A stretch of DNA of 8,191 bases from Actinomycetota bacterium (lineage in GTDB: Bacteria > Actinomycetota > Acidimicrobiia > Acidimicrobiales > Aldehydirespiratoraceae), in the NCBI GenBank assembly GCA_012271125.1, contig JAAXHB010000209.1, positions 1 to 8,191 of the forward strand, given 5' to 3'. The position numbers and the translations under genes were made by a program. Shown piece by piece: positions 1 through 6,306 of this stretch; the first letter of the stretch is position 1, and each line of letters starts with the position of its first letter. Under the pieces are notes generated by a model. It was given only the letters and a program-made list of their open reading frames with translations, did not search any database and was not told the DNA's origin.

Positions 1-150
1 ATCCAGCACCGAGTGGAAGTCCAAAATGAGCTGGCGCTTCCACTGGTCAAGCTCCTCAGACGGCGTGCCAACGTCTTCATGAGCACCCACCGGCGCACTC
101 AAAGTCGCTCCGAGCAATACGGCAAGCACCGGCACCGCCCACCTATTCAT
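1..150 (-). CDS. Exported protein of unknown function, N-terminal part only
   Basis: The reading frame starts at an ATG (150-148) and runs off the window at base 1, giving 50 residues. The first 23 residues form a clear Sec signal peptide: a short basic start (MNRW), a hydrophobic core rich in V, L and A, and an A-x-A type end (PVGA) before HEDVG. The visible mature part (HEDVGTPSEELDQWKRQ and on) is hydrophilic and probably helical, and I do not recognise a family. An in-frame GTG two codons earlier (156-154) is an alternative start. A GAGG lies 5 nt before that GTG and 11 nt before the ATG, so the true start is undecided. The gene lies about 40 nt behind the thiamine pyrophosphokinase gene on the same strand and may share its transcript. 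Export is well supported by what can be seen; function is unknown. Confidence 0.6.
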   Translation of the reverse strand, partial: MNRWAVPVLAVLLGATLSAPVGAHEDVGTPSEELDQWKRQLILDFHSVLD

Positions 151-196
151 CCACACAACGTCCTCGCTTAATCGCACCCGCGGGCGCGACTTGTCC

Positions 197-874
197 TTAG
201 GGCAGCTTCGGTTCAGGACGCATTATCAAGACAACTCCGTCTGATAAGGCGATTTTCTGCGGCGCATCTGTCACAACATTAGAAACACCACGAGCTTCGG
301 TCGGGCTTATCACCAGACCCGCCAGGTCATATTTGAACCCCGACGAGCTTTCGATGCGCGCATCTGCCCCGATAGCTACTACCGAAATCGTCTCACCCAC
401 ACCAGCATCTAGCTCCGCGGCTGAACGCACCACATGAACCAGCCCCGCCCCAACACTGGCAGAAATCTCCACATCTGCCCAGCGCGGCGACGCCAAAACC
501 GCAAGATTGGCAAACCCATGATCAACACGCCCTCCGCTACCCATGACAACATGAACGGGCTCACCTCGACCAGCCGCTAACTCCAAAGCCAGCTCTAAAT
601 CTGTCTCGTTCTTATCTGGCGCAACCCGCAGAACCTCAGCGCCCTTATCGATTGCCCACCTCAGCCCGTCGTCGCTGACCGAGTCCATGTCGCCGATGAC
701 GACTTCAACGCGCAGCCCTAGTCGTCGTGCAGCATCAACACCACTGTCGGCAGCTATTACATAGTTCGCCGCCGCGACAGCTGTCGTTGTCGCAGCCGTC
801 TCCAAGGTTTCATCATCACAGTACGCCACCACTAGGCAGCACCCAGCAGATGGCAACAAAGTAGATGTCGGCAA
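197..874 (-). CDS. thiN: Thiamine pyrophosphokinase (thiamine diphosphokinase)
   Basis: This cytosolic enzyme would transfer a pyrophosphoryl group from ATP to thiamine, giving thiamine diphosphate (EC 2.7.6.2). At 225 residues it has the normal family length. The signature motifs appear in order: AADSG (41-45), GDMDS with the metal-binding aspartates (61-65), DKNETD (87-92), GGRVDH followed by FANL (114-123), GFKYDL in the thiamine-binding C-terminal domain (179-184), and an SN pair (198-199). No key residue is missing, so it should be active. The assigned start is a TTG five bases after the stop of the M23 peptidase gene. The nearest purine run (AGGGGA) sits only 1 nt before it, too close for a normal Shine-Dalgarno. 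Translation is therefore probably coupled to the upstream gene, or starts a few codons later (TTG codons 6-7 or GTG codons 15-16). It differs from corynebacterial SteA, which shares a kinase-like fold but has membrane segments. None are seen here. Confidence 0.88.
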   Translation of the reverse strand: MPTSTLLPSAGCCLVVAYCDDETLETAATTTAVAAANYVIAADSGVDAARRLGLRVEVVIGDMDSVSDDGLRWAIDKGAEVLRVAPDKNETDLELALELAAGRGEPVHVVMGSGGRVDHGFANLAVLASPRWADVEISASVGAGLVHVVRSAAELDAGVGETISVVAIGADARIESSSGFKYDLAGLVISPTEARGVSNVVTDAPQKIALSDGVVLIMRPEPKLP

Positions 875-879
875 GTCCC

Positions 880-2145
880 CTATGCCAGATACGGCTCTGG
901 GTCTACGGCTTCACCGTCGATACGCAGCTCAAAGTGCAGGTGCGGGCCAGTTGACCATCCGGTGGAGCCCACATCGCCGAGCACTTCGCCGCTTTGAACT
1001 TCTTGTCCCACCTCCACATGGATTCGGCTCATGTGGCCATACAGGGTGCTGTAGCCGAGACCATGGTTGACTACGACGGTGTTGCCATAGCCGGCACGCC
1101 ATCCGGCGATGAGCACCGTTCCTGAGCGGGCTGCTCGTATTGGATCGCCTGTGTTGCCGTCAAGGTCAACGCCGTTATGCATGCGCCTCGATCCAAAGAT
1201 CGGGTGAATTCGAGGCCCGAAGTCTGAGACTATGTCGCCGTCGCCTGGCCATACCACCAGCTGGAAGGGTCCGTCACGTTCTTCAGCAAGGCGGCGTTCT
1301 TCTGCAACAGCAGCGCGTCGTGCTGCTTCTTCTTCACGGCGACGCTGCTCTGCACGATTGCGGATGCCCTCTTCAAGCGAGAAGATTTCCGCAGCAATCA
1401 CTTCGTCGGCGATTGCGATCTCGTTTGATTCACGCTCCCATTCCAGGATGCGGGTCTCAACTTCTTCTCGATAGCGCTGCGCTTCAGCCTCTGCTACCTC
1501 TAGCTCTTCTAGACGAACCAGCAGTGCTTGGCGCTCGGCTTCAGCCGCAGCAGCTCGTTCAAGGGCGAGGCGTTTGGCTGCTTCGAGCTGACCCTGAGCG
1601 GCACGCAGGTCGTCCTGCAGGTCAACTTCGCTGCCAAGTAGCTGATCTAGCAAATAGAGCTTGACCGTTGTTTCGCTAAAGTCGGCTTCTCCGAGCTGGT
1701 TGACAACGTCGGATCGTGGCTCAGTAAACACATCAATAGTTCGCTGATTTAGACGTTCACGGATGCTTTCAATGTCATCGCTAAGCCATTCAGCTTCCAA
1801 AAGAGCGGTGTTGGCTTCAGCTTCGGCAGCCGCTATCGACGCTTCGGCTGCTGCGACTCGAGATTGTTGCAGCGCAACGTATTCTTCAAGGTCAGCTAGT
1901 GCGGTGGCTACGGCTTCGTCATCGGCTCGTAGAGCGTCAAGGCTTGAAGCGGTTGCGGCTGCCTCTCGGGCTAGCTCCTCACGCTCTGAGCGCAGGCTGC
2001 TGATCTCTTCACGGTCTTCGGCGTCTTGATCCTGAGCACCGACAGTGGTGCCGGCAATAGCAAGCAAAACCACCAGCCCGCAAACGATGAAGGCGATGCG
2101 TCGCACCCGTCGAGCCCGCAAAGCCAGCCCCGGCCAGCGCCGCAT
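880..2145 (-). CDS. EnvC/LytM-like coiled-coil M23 family metallopeptidase
   Basis: This is a probable membrane-anchored or exported peptidoglycan endopeptidase, or an activator of amidases. Numbered from the ATG at 2145, it starts with an Arg-rich N-terminus and a hydrophobic segment (about 17-36, ending VGAQ), which is a signal peptide or anchor. A long Ala/Glu/Arg-rich coiled coil fills roughly 40-290, and the M23 (LytM) domain fills about 295-421. All catalytic elements are present: HNGVD (H323, D327), LYGHM (H371) and HLHFE (H402, H404), so unlike E. coli EnvC it should be an active zinc enzyme. I chose ATG 2145 because GGAAAG lies 7 nt before it. The in-frame GTG at 2166 has no visible Shine-Dalgarno and an in-frame TAA two codons before it. 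The architecture matches proteins that cut septal peptidoglycan during division. The thiamine kinase gene begins 5 nt after its stop. Upstream lie operator-like repeats and an MtrA/GlnR-like box. Confidence 0.9.
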   Translation of the reverse strand: MRRWPGLALRARRVRRIAFIVCGLVVLLAIAGTTVGAQDQDAEDREEISSLRSEREELAREAAATASSLDALRADDEAVATALADLEEYVALQQSRVAAAEASIAAAEAEANTALLEAEWLSDDIESIRERLNQRTIDVFTEPRSDVVNQLGEADFSETTVKLYLLDQLLGSEVDLQDDLRAAQGQLEAAKRLALERAAAAEAERQALLVRLEELEVAEAEAQRYREEVETRILEWERESNEIAIADEVIAAEIFSLEEGIRNRAEQRRREEEAARRAAVAEERRLAEERDGPFQLVVWPGDGDIVSDFGPRIHPIFGSRRMHNGVDLDGNTGDPIRAARSGTVLIAGWRAGYGNTVVVNHGLGYSTLYGHMSRIHVEVGQEVQSGEVLGDVGSTGWSTGPHLHFELRIDGEAVDPEPYLA

Positions 2146-2209
2146 CCAAAAACTTTCCGTCCCCACTAGTTAAACCGCGCGACTCGTCTCACGTGTAGCT
2201 ACCCCTCTC

Positions 2210-2229
2210 GCGTGCGTGTGTTCGCACGC
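2210..2229 (-). other. GC hairpin in the leader of the M23 peptidase gene
   Basis: A perfect 7-bp inverted repeat (GCGTGCG / CGCACGC) is separated by a 6-base loop, about 65 nt upstream of the chosen ATG. No T run follows, so it is not a normal terminator. If transcription starts within or upstream of the tandem repeats at 2249-2290, the hairpin lies in the 5' leader of the mRNA. It could stabilise the leader or act in regulation. I could not fit the leader to a known riboswitch. Confidence 0.4.
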
Positions 2230-2248
2230 CCAGTGCTAAGCGTTCATT

Positions 2249-2290
2249 TAGATGTTTACGAACCTAAACCCTAGATGTTTTGAACCTAAA
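2249..2290. repeat. Tandem direct repeat, operator-like, upstream of M23 peptidase gene
   Basis: Two near-identical units, TAGATGTTTACGAACCTAAA (2249-2268) and TAGATGTTTTGAACCTAAA (2272-2290), follow each other 23 bp apart, about two helical turns. The second unit is one base shorter. The first unit also contains an imperfect dyad, GTTTA-N6-TAAAC (2254-2269). The units sit in the only A/T-rich part of the gap, 100-145 nt upstream of the peptidase start, where a promoter is expected. Two phased copies suggest paired binding by a regulator. The protein is not identifiable from the sequence. Confidence 0.55.
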
Positions 2291-2292
2291 TC

Positions 2293-2308
2293 GTAACAAG
2301 ATCGCAAC
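2293..2308 (+). promoter_or_regulatory. GTAAC-N6-GCAAC element, MtrA/GlnR-box-like
   Basis: Two five-base half-sites, GTAAC (2293-2297) and GCAAC (2304-2308), are spaced 11 bp start to start. That is the direct-repeat spacing bound by OmpR-type regulators. In Actinobacteria, MtrA and GlnR recognise GTnAC-n6-GnAAC style repeats, and MtrA is known to control cell-wall peptidase genes. The downstream gene here is an M23 peptidase. A pair of 5-mers is weak evidence by itself, so this is a candidate only. Confidence 0.3.
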
Positions 2309-2379
2309 ATCCCCCCACCCCCTAACTCTCACCTTTCCTTTACCCACGCACTTCCCACCATCCCCACCGCCACACATGC

Positions 2380-3222
2380 TTACGCCACCTTTGCCCCAAC
2401 CGCGTGACCGCCACGTGGGAGGTTCGGGTCATACACAGGCTTACCCATCGGACGAGTCTTGAGCGTCCCCGCCTCTAGCTCCTCTAGACGAGACAAGGCA
2501 ATCTCCACATACTCCTCATTTGTGTCACACCCGTAAGCCACCCGCCCATGCTTGACAGCAGCAACCGCAGTGCTGCCAACCCCCAAATAAGGGTCAAGCA
2601 CAATGTCCCCCGGATCAGACATCGACAACACAAGGCGCTCCACCAACTCCACCGGAAACTGACAGGGATGAATCGTCTTTTCAGGATGATTGCTCTTGAC
2701 GTTTGGAATCTCCCACACATCACTCGGGTTCTTCCCCTTTGGATTCCCCGACAACTCACCAGCATTCGGCCCCTTGAAATGGCGCTTGCCTGGATATTTC
2801 GATGGCACCCTGATCGGATCAAGATTCCACGTGTAGTCATCGGTCTTGGTCCACCAGTTGATCGTCTCATACCTCCCGGATAAACGACGACTGCAATGCA
2901 AGCCATGCCCAAAATGCCAAACAATCCGATTACGTAACTGCAGGTTCTGCTTAGCAAACGTGTCATACAAGATCACATCAAGTGGAACTATTGAGCCGTT
3001 GTCAACATAGTTGCCCACCTGCCAGCAGATTGAACCCTGCGGTTTCAACACCCGCGCTGCTTCCTCGATAATCGCAGCCTGTGTAGCGATGTAAGTATCG
3101 ATAGGACTGCGCTGCTCATAGGACTTTCCTAAGTTGTACGGCGGCGACGTAACCACGAGCTGCACCGACTCGCTAGGAATCCCTGCCAAAAAATCCAAAT
3201 TATCTGCTGGTTCAATTCTCAT
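2380..3222 (-). CDS. Solitary beta-class N4/N6 DNA methyltransferase
   Basis: This is a 280-residue S-adenosylmethionine-dependent DNA amino-methyltransferase (DNA_methylase N4/N6 family). The catalytic motif TSPPY (25-29) comes first. The AdoMet-binding motif I, DPYLGVGST (210-218), comes near the C-terminus, followed by GCDTNEEYVEIA (231-242). This IV-then-I order is the beta class. The middle region 105-197, including GRYETINWW and EKTIHPCQFP, is the likely target-recognition part plus the KP/HP element before motif I. An SPPY rather than DPPY motif favours N4-cytosine methylation, but N6-adenine cannot be excluded, and the target sequence cannot be read. ATG 3222 has an excellent Shine-Dalgarno (AAAGGAGG, 8 nt upstream). 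No restriction nuclease gene is in the window, and the neighbours are metabolic and cell-wall genes, so it looks like an orphan regulatory or protective methylase, or a remnant of a transferred system. Confidence 0.9.
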   Translation of the reverse strand: MRIEPADNLDFLAGIPSESVQLVVTSPPYNLGKSYEQRSPIDTYIATQAAIIEEAARVLKPQGSICWQVGNYVDNGSIVPLDVILYDTFAKQNLQLRNRIVWHFGHGLHCSRRLSGRYETINWWTKTDDYTWNLDPIRVPSKYPGKRHFKGPNAGELSGNPKGKNPSDVWEIPNVKSNHPEKTIHPCQFPVELVERLVLSMSDPGDIVLDPYLGVGSTAVAAVKHGRVAYGCDTNEEYVEIALSRLEELEAGTLKTRPMGKPVYDPNLPRGGHAVGAKVA

Positions 3223-3230
3223 ACCATTTT

Positions 3231-3238
3231 CCTCCTTT
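3231..3238 (-). promoter_or_regulatory. Strong ribosome binding site of the methyltransferase gene
   Basis: AAAGGAGG on the minus strand lies 8 nt before the ATG at 3222. It is nearly a full match to the anti-Shine-Dalgarno and much stronger than any other site in the window, where most genes rely on overlaps or short GAGG or AAGG runs. It fixes the methylase start. Confidence 0.8.
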
Positions 3239-3263
3239 CTCTTTTATTTTCTGTTGTTCCATC

Positions 3264-3291
3264 AACATAACACAGGGCTGTGACATTGAAA
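3264..3291 (-). promoter_or_regulatory. Candidate sigma70-type promoter of the methyltransferase gene with palindrome in the spacer
   Basis: On the minus strand a TTTCAA (-35-like) is followed after 16 nt by TATGTT (-10-like), placing the transcript start roughly 35 nt before the ATG. The spacer contains the dyad CACAG-GG-CTGTG (3271-3282). A regulator bound there would compete directly with RNA polymerase. Neither hexamer is a perfect match, so the call is tentative. Confidence 0.35.
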
Positions 3292-3299
3292 CACGCCGA

Positions 3300-3325
3300 C
3301 CAAAATTGCTGTCACATTTGACAGC
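3300..3325 (-). terminator. Hairpin after ltp3: likely intrinsic terminator, possibly an operator
   Basis: A perfect 7-bp inverted repeat, GCTGTCA-N4-TGACAGC (3308-3325), begins 30 nt past the ltp3 stop. On the minus strand it is followed by AATTTTGG. Position and shape suit the end of the five-gene operon, but the T run is only four bases. The same arm sequence partly recurs 31 bp away (GCTGTCACATTTGA versus GCTGTGACATTGA at 3277-3289), inside the candidate methylase promoter. An operator role is therefore a real alternative. Confidence 0.45.
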
Positions 3326-3354
3326 ATGAAACCAACACGCCTAGAAAGTCGCAC

Positions 3355-4542
3355 TCAAAGCTTTTCGGAGCCGACTACCCACATGGCGTAATACTGCGCC
3401 CCGCCACCGTAAGCATGCCCAACTGCCACCCGCGCATCGGGCACTTGATGACCCCCAGCCAACCCCATCACCTGCAACGCCGCCTCAGCAAAACGAATCA
3501 TCCCCGACGCCCCAATCGGATTACTCGACAACACCCCACCCGACGGATTCACCACCAAATCCCCTGTGCCCAACACCCCATTGCCTAAATCCACACCGTC
3601 CAAAGCCGTCGACCCATCTTCCACCATGCGCCACCCCTCACCTCGCTCAGCAAACCCCAAACTCTCCAACCACATCGGCTCATACCACGAAAACGGCACA
3701 TACAACTCCGCCACATCCACCTCAGAGCGCCGATCCACAATGCCCGTCTGGGCAAACACATCATCAGCACACTGCTCCGACGCCGCCGGCGACACCATGT
3801 TGCGCCCCCCATACAAATTGCTCTCCGAACGCATCGCCGTCCCATGAACCCACCCCACCTCGCCGTCGTGCCCGTCCCCACCAGCCTCATCCACCAACAC
3901 CATCGCACACGCCCCATCAGACGATGGACACGTCTCGGAATACCGAATCGGATCCCACAACATCGGCGACTCCACCACCGCCTCAAACGTCAAATCCACC
4001 TGATGCAAATGCGCATACGGATTCGCCAACGCATGACGCCGATCCTTAAACGCCACCATGCACCCAATCAACTCCGGCGCTCCCGAAGCCGCCATATAGC
4101 GCCGAATAATCGGCGAAAAATACCCACCCGCCCCCGCATTCACCGAAGTCGCAAACGGCTGCGGCAAAGACAACGCCCACATTGCATTCGACTCCGACTG
4201 CTTCTCCCAACCAATCGTCAACACACACCGATGCACCCCCGACTGAATCATCGAAGCCGCCACACACGCCGTCGACCCGCCCACCGAACCAGCAGTATGA
4301 ACCCGCATAATCGGCTTGCCAACCGCTCCCAACGCCTCCGCCAAATACACCTCCGGCATCATCAACCCTTCAAAAAAATCCGGTGCCTTGCCAATGACGA
4401 TGGCATCCACGTCGCGCCAGTCCTTTTGCGCCATCTCAAGCGCCCGATACGCAGCCTCCCGCAAAAGTCCAGCAATGGAGACATCACCTCGTTTAGCTGC
4501 ATATTTGGTCTGCCCAACCCCGACTACAGCAGTCCGCTCCAT
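3355..4542 (-). CDS. ltp3: SCP2-thiolase-like CoA-thioester aldolase, Ltp3-like
   Basis: This 395-residue protein has the thiolase fold of the SCP2/non-specific lipid-transfer thiolase group, without a separate SCP2 lipid-binding domain. Aligned by eye to SCPx-type thiolases (NNNCSTGSTA), the nucleophilic Cys falls on Gly85 in HTAGSVGGSTA (82-92). The His of the NxSGG...GHP motif is Asn341 in NPSGGVLSSNP (332-342). The C-terminal HNxGxGG element becomes GHAYGGGA (375-382). It therefore should not do thiolytic cleavage. By analogy with actinobacterial Ltp2, which works with a DUF35 protein as a retro-aldolase, it probably cleaves a beta-hydroxyacyl-CoA side chain of a sterol or similar compound. 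Ltp3 and Ltp4 are, from memory, needed for C-24-branched sterol side chains in Rhodococcus. The ATG lies 2 nt behind the stop of the ltp4-like gene with no clear Shine-Dalgarno, so translation is likely coupled. Family call firm; substrate inferred. Confidence 0.82.
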   Translation of the reverse strand: MERTAVVGVGQTKYAAKRGDVSIAGLLREAAYRALEMAQKDWRDVDAIVIGKAPDFFEGLMMPEVYLAEALGAVGKPIMRVHTAGSVGGSTACVAASMIQSGVHRCVLTIGWEKQSESNAMWALSLPQPFATSVNAGAGGYFSPIIRRYMAASGAPELIGCMVAFKDRRHALANPYAHLHQVDLTFEAVVESPMLWDPIRYSETCPSSDGACAMVLVDEAGGDGHDGEVGWVHGTAMRSESNLYGGRNMVSPAASEQCADDVFAQTGIVDRRSEVDVAELYVPFSWYEPMWLESLGFAERGEGWRMVEDGSTALDGVDLGNGVLGTGDLVVNPSGGVLSSNPIGASGMIRFAEAALQVMGLAGGHQVPDARVAVGHAYGGGAQYYAMWVVGSEKL

Positions 4543-4544
4543 GA

Positions 4545-5627
4545 CTAATCAGCTTCTAAAACACACACAAGGTTCTGTTGCAAACAAGGCCCCGACGTGG
4601 CATGGGCCACAGCACGATGCCCATCACCACGACCCAGCCGCATCGCAGCCTCACCAATTCGGATCAGCCCACTTGCCATCATTGTGTGAGTCGCCAACGC
4701 CCCACCTGATGGATTAATCGCTGTCACACCCTCATCAAGCCCCAAAGCCTCCACCAGCAAATGCTCCGACGTTGTAAACGGCGCATGCAGCTCAGCAATA
4801 TCCACCTTTTCGTTGCCTATTTGTCCATCCCTCACTCCAACTTTCTCTCCTGCCAACCGCGCCGACATCGACTGGGTCAAGTCACGCACCCCCAACGTGT
4901 GCGAGTCACTTCGATGATCCATCCCGCGAATCCAAACCGGTCGCGCATCAGTCCGCGAACACAACTCCCGCGCCCACTCACCCACAGCTAAGACCATCGC
5001 CGCTCCCCCATCAGCCTGCGCCGGCAAGTCCGAAGGCCGCAGCGGATCAACCTCATATCCCTCATCCAAAATCTCTTCAGCCGACTTCACCTCACCACGC
5101 ACCGAATGCGGATTGCCCGCAGCATTAGCACGACTCCGAGCAGCAATCTCAGCCAACCGAGCTTCACTCACAACCCCAGCGTCCAACATCGCCCGAGCCG
5201 CTAACGCCTCCAACCCATACCAGTCCGGCCACAACGGCCCGTAGTAATACGGATCAAGCTGCGTCGCCAAAACATCACGCAAAGACCCCGCCGAGGACTT
5301 CCCGTAGCTATACACAAAAGCCGTATCAATCTCCCCACACTGCAACTTCACCCACGCCTCATACAACGCCCACGCCCCGTCTTGTTCCACATGGCTTTCA
5401 CTGATCGGCGGCACAGGCCCCACCCCATCAATCGTCATCACAAACGAAAACGCCTGCCCCGCCAAAAAATCCGACGACCCCGAACACGTAAACCCAATAT
5501 CACCCTGACTCAACCCAACCGCAGACTTCGCCTGCTCCATCAGCGGAATCATCATCTCCACCTCAGATTCACCCGCTATAGACGCCTCTTGACGCTGCAC
5601 AAACGAAACAATCGCTACATCAACCAC
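4545..5627 (-). CDS. ltp4: SCP2-thiolase-like CoA-thioester aldolase subunit, Ltp4-like
   Basis: This 360-residue thiolase-fold protein is divergent from Ltp3 but collinear with it. The site of the catalytic Cys carries Glu81 (SHVEQDGAWAL, 78-88). The NPSGG motif is kept (305-309), with His314 in LATHTMMASG at the place of the thiolase GHP histidine. The C-terminal element is AHATSGPC (341-348) rather than HNxGxGG. So one of the two partners keeps the histidine and neither keeps the cysteine, which suggests a heteromeric aldolase in which the subunits share the work. The start is GTG at 5627, with G-rich sequence including GAGG about 10 nt upstream. The gap from the DUF35 gene is 28 nt and to ltp3 is 2 nt. 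Lengths of 360 and 395 are close to those I recall for mycobacterial Ltp4 and Ltp3. Identification as Ltp4 rests on neighbourhood and length; a search is needed to confirm it. Confidence 0.78.
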   Translation of the reverse strand: MVDVAIVSFVQRQEASIAGESEVEMMIPLMEQAKSAVGLSQGDIGFTCSGSSDFLAGQAFSFVMTIDGVGPVPPISESHVEQDGAWALYEAWVKLQCGEIDTAFVYSYGKSSAGSLRDVLATQLDPYYYGPLWPDWYGLEALAARAMLDAGVVSEARLAEIAARSRANAAGNPHSVRGEVKSAEEILDEGYEVDPLRPSDLPAQADGGAAMVLAVGEWARELCSRTDARPVWIRGMDHRSDSHTLGVRDLTQSMSARLAGEKVGVRDGQIGNEKVDIAELHAPFTTSEHLLVEALGLDEGVTAINPSGGALATHTMMASGLIRIGEAAMRLGRGDGHRAVAHATSGPCLQQNLVCVLEAD

Positions 5628-5655
5628 GCCACCACGCCCTCACCTCAACCACACG

Positions 5656-6306
5656 TCACGCCGGCCCCGACCGTCCCACGCGCTCATAGTCGTCGATCAC
5701 CACATCGGGCTCACCCGTCGGCTCCCAACCCAAAATGTTCGTCGCCGACTCGATCAACTCCTCATCAGGCTTCCAAACCGCCCGCACCCGCATCCCCAGG
5801 CGCACCTCGGAAGGCGCAACGTTGATCACCAAGTTCAGCGTCCCCACCGACGCCCCATCAATCACAATCCACGCACTGACATACGGCGGCGTCAAATCAG
5901 GCCGCCGCTCAATCGGCACCCGAGTGATATTGAACGACTCCACATAACCACAATCACCCAACTCAACCACCTCGGTCGTCGCCGCCCCCGCCAACGGACT
6001 CACCCCACGAGGCGGCACAAACACTTGCCCCGACACCGGACACCGCTCACCCAAAATCCGCTTCTCTTTCATCGCCCGCAAATATCGAGACAGCGACCGC
6101 CCCGGCGTGTAGGTGTAAACAAGTCGAATCGGAGTGACGACGGTATCTACGCGCTCAACCCCACTTATAACTTCTGGAACGACGACATCTGCGCGCAACG
6201 CCTCCGGCAATTCCAACAACGACGACGATGATGATGACGACGACTGCGGCACCGCCGACGCATCTGATGACGACAACAATTCCGACGACAACGACTTCTC
6301 GCTCAC
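5656..6306 (-). CDS. DUF35/OB-fold acyl-CoA-associated protein with poly-serine N-terminal extension
   Basis: This 216-residue protein likely partners the thiolase-like aldolases. DUF35 proteins cap or extend the CoA-ester site of thiolase-superfamily enzymes. Residues 1-35 are low-complexity and Ser-rich, with eight serines in a row (22-29). Residues 58-84 (TPIRLVYTYTPGRSLSRYLRAMKEKR, in part) form the N-terminal helix region. Residues 86-105 occupy the place of the rubredoxin-like zinc ribbon (GERCPVSGQVFVPPRGVSP), and 115-185 form an OB fold ending GMRVRAVW (171-178). Of the usual four zinc cysteines only Cys89 remains; CPxC has become CPVS and the second pair is missing, so zinc binding is unlikely. 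The GTG start overlaps the stop of the preceding DUF35 gene by 4 nt (GTGA), the usual sign of coupled translation, which supports this start despite the odd N-terminus. The C-terminal tail (190-216) is acidic and unrecognised. Confidence 0.78.
   Translation of the reverse strand: MSEKSLSSELLSSSDASAVPQSSSSSSSSLLELPEALRADVVVPEVISGVERVDTVVTPIRLVYTYTPGRSLSRYLRAMKEKRILGERCPVSGQVFVPPRGVSPLAGAATTEVVELGDCGYVESFNITRVPIERRPDLTPPYVSAWIVIDGASVGTLNLVINVAPSEVRLGMRVRAVWKPDEELIESATNILGWEPTGEPDVVIDDYERVGRSGPA
6221..6244. repeat. Trinucleotide microsatellite encoding poly-serine
   Basis: Eight consecutive GAC/GAT units on the plus strand are read on the minus strand as TCG/TCA serine codons in the N-terminal extension of the second DUF35 protein. 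The adjoining sequence up to about 6295 continues with interrupted GAC/GAT-like triplets. Slippage in units of three would change linker length without a frameshift. Confidence 0.75.

Noticed and set aside
173..188. Near-perfect GC palindrome (CCCGCGGG core) between the thiamine kinase and the exported protein genes
   Set aside because: It has no loop and no T run follows, so it is not a convincing terminator. Such palindromes are common by chance in G+C-rich DNA.
2146..2248. Cyclic-di-AMP (ydaO) riboswitch in the leader of the M23 peptidase gene
   Set aside because: Such riboswitches often precede actinobacterial wall hydrolases, so I looked for one. The leader is too short and the conserved GGGGA/GGGUGA-type blocks and pairing are not seen; only one GC hairpin is present.
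2484..2966. Second minus-strand frame inside the methyltransferase gene
   Set aside because: It is an out-of-frame shadow. The 280-residue frame carries the TSPPY and DPYLGVGST motifs and the strong ribosome binding site.
3844..4548. Long open frame on the plus strand opposite the ltp3-like gene, rich in Arg, His, Pro and Thr
   Set aside because: It is a by-product of the strong C excess on this strand. The composition is unlike any real protein, it has no Shine-Dalgarno, and the minus-strand frame has clear family motifs. The same applies to open plus-strand frames opposite the peptidase, DUF35 and membrane protein genes.
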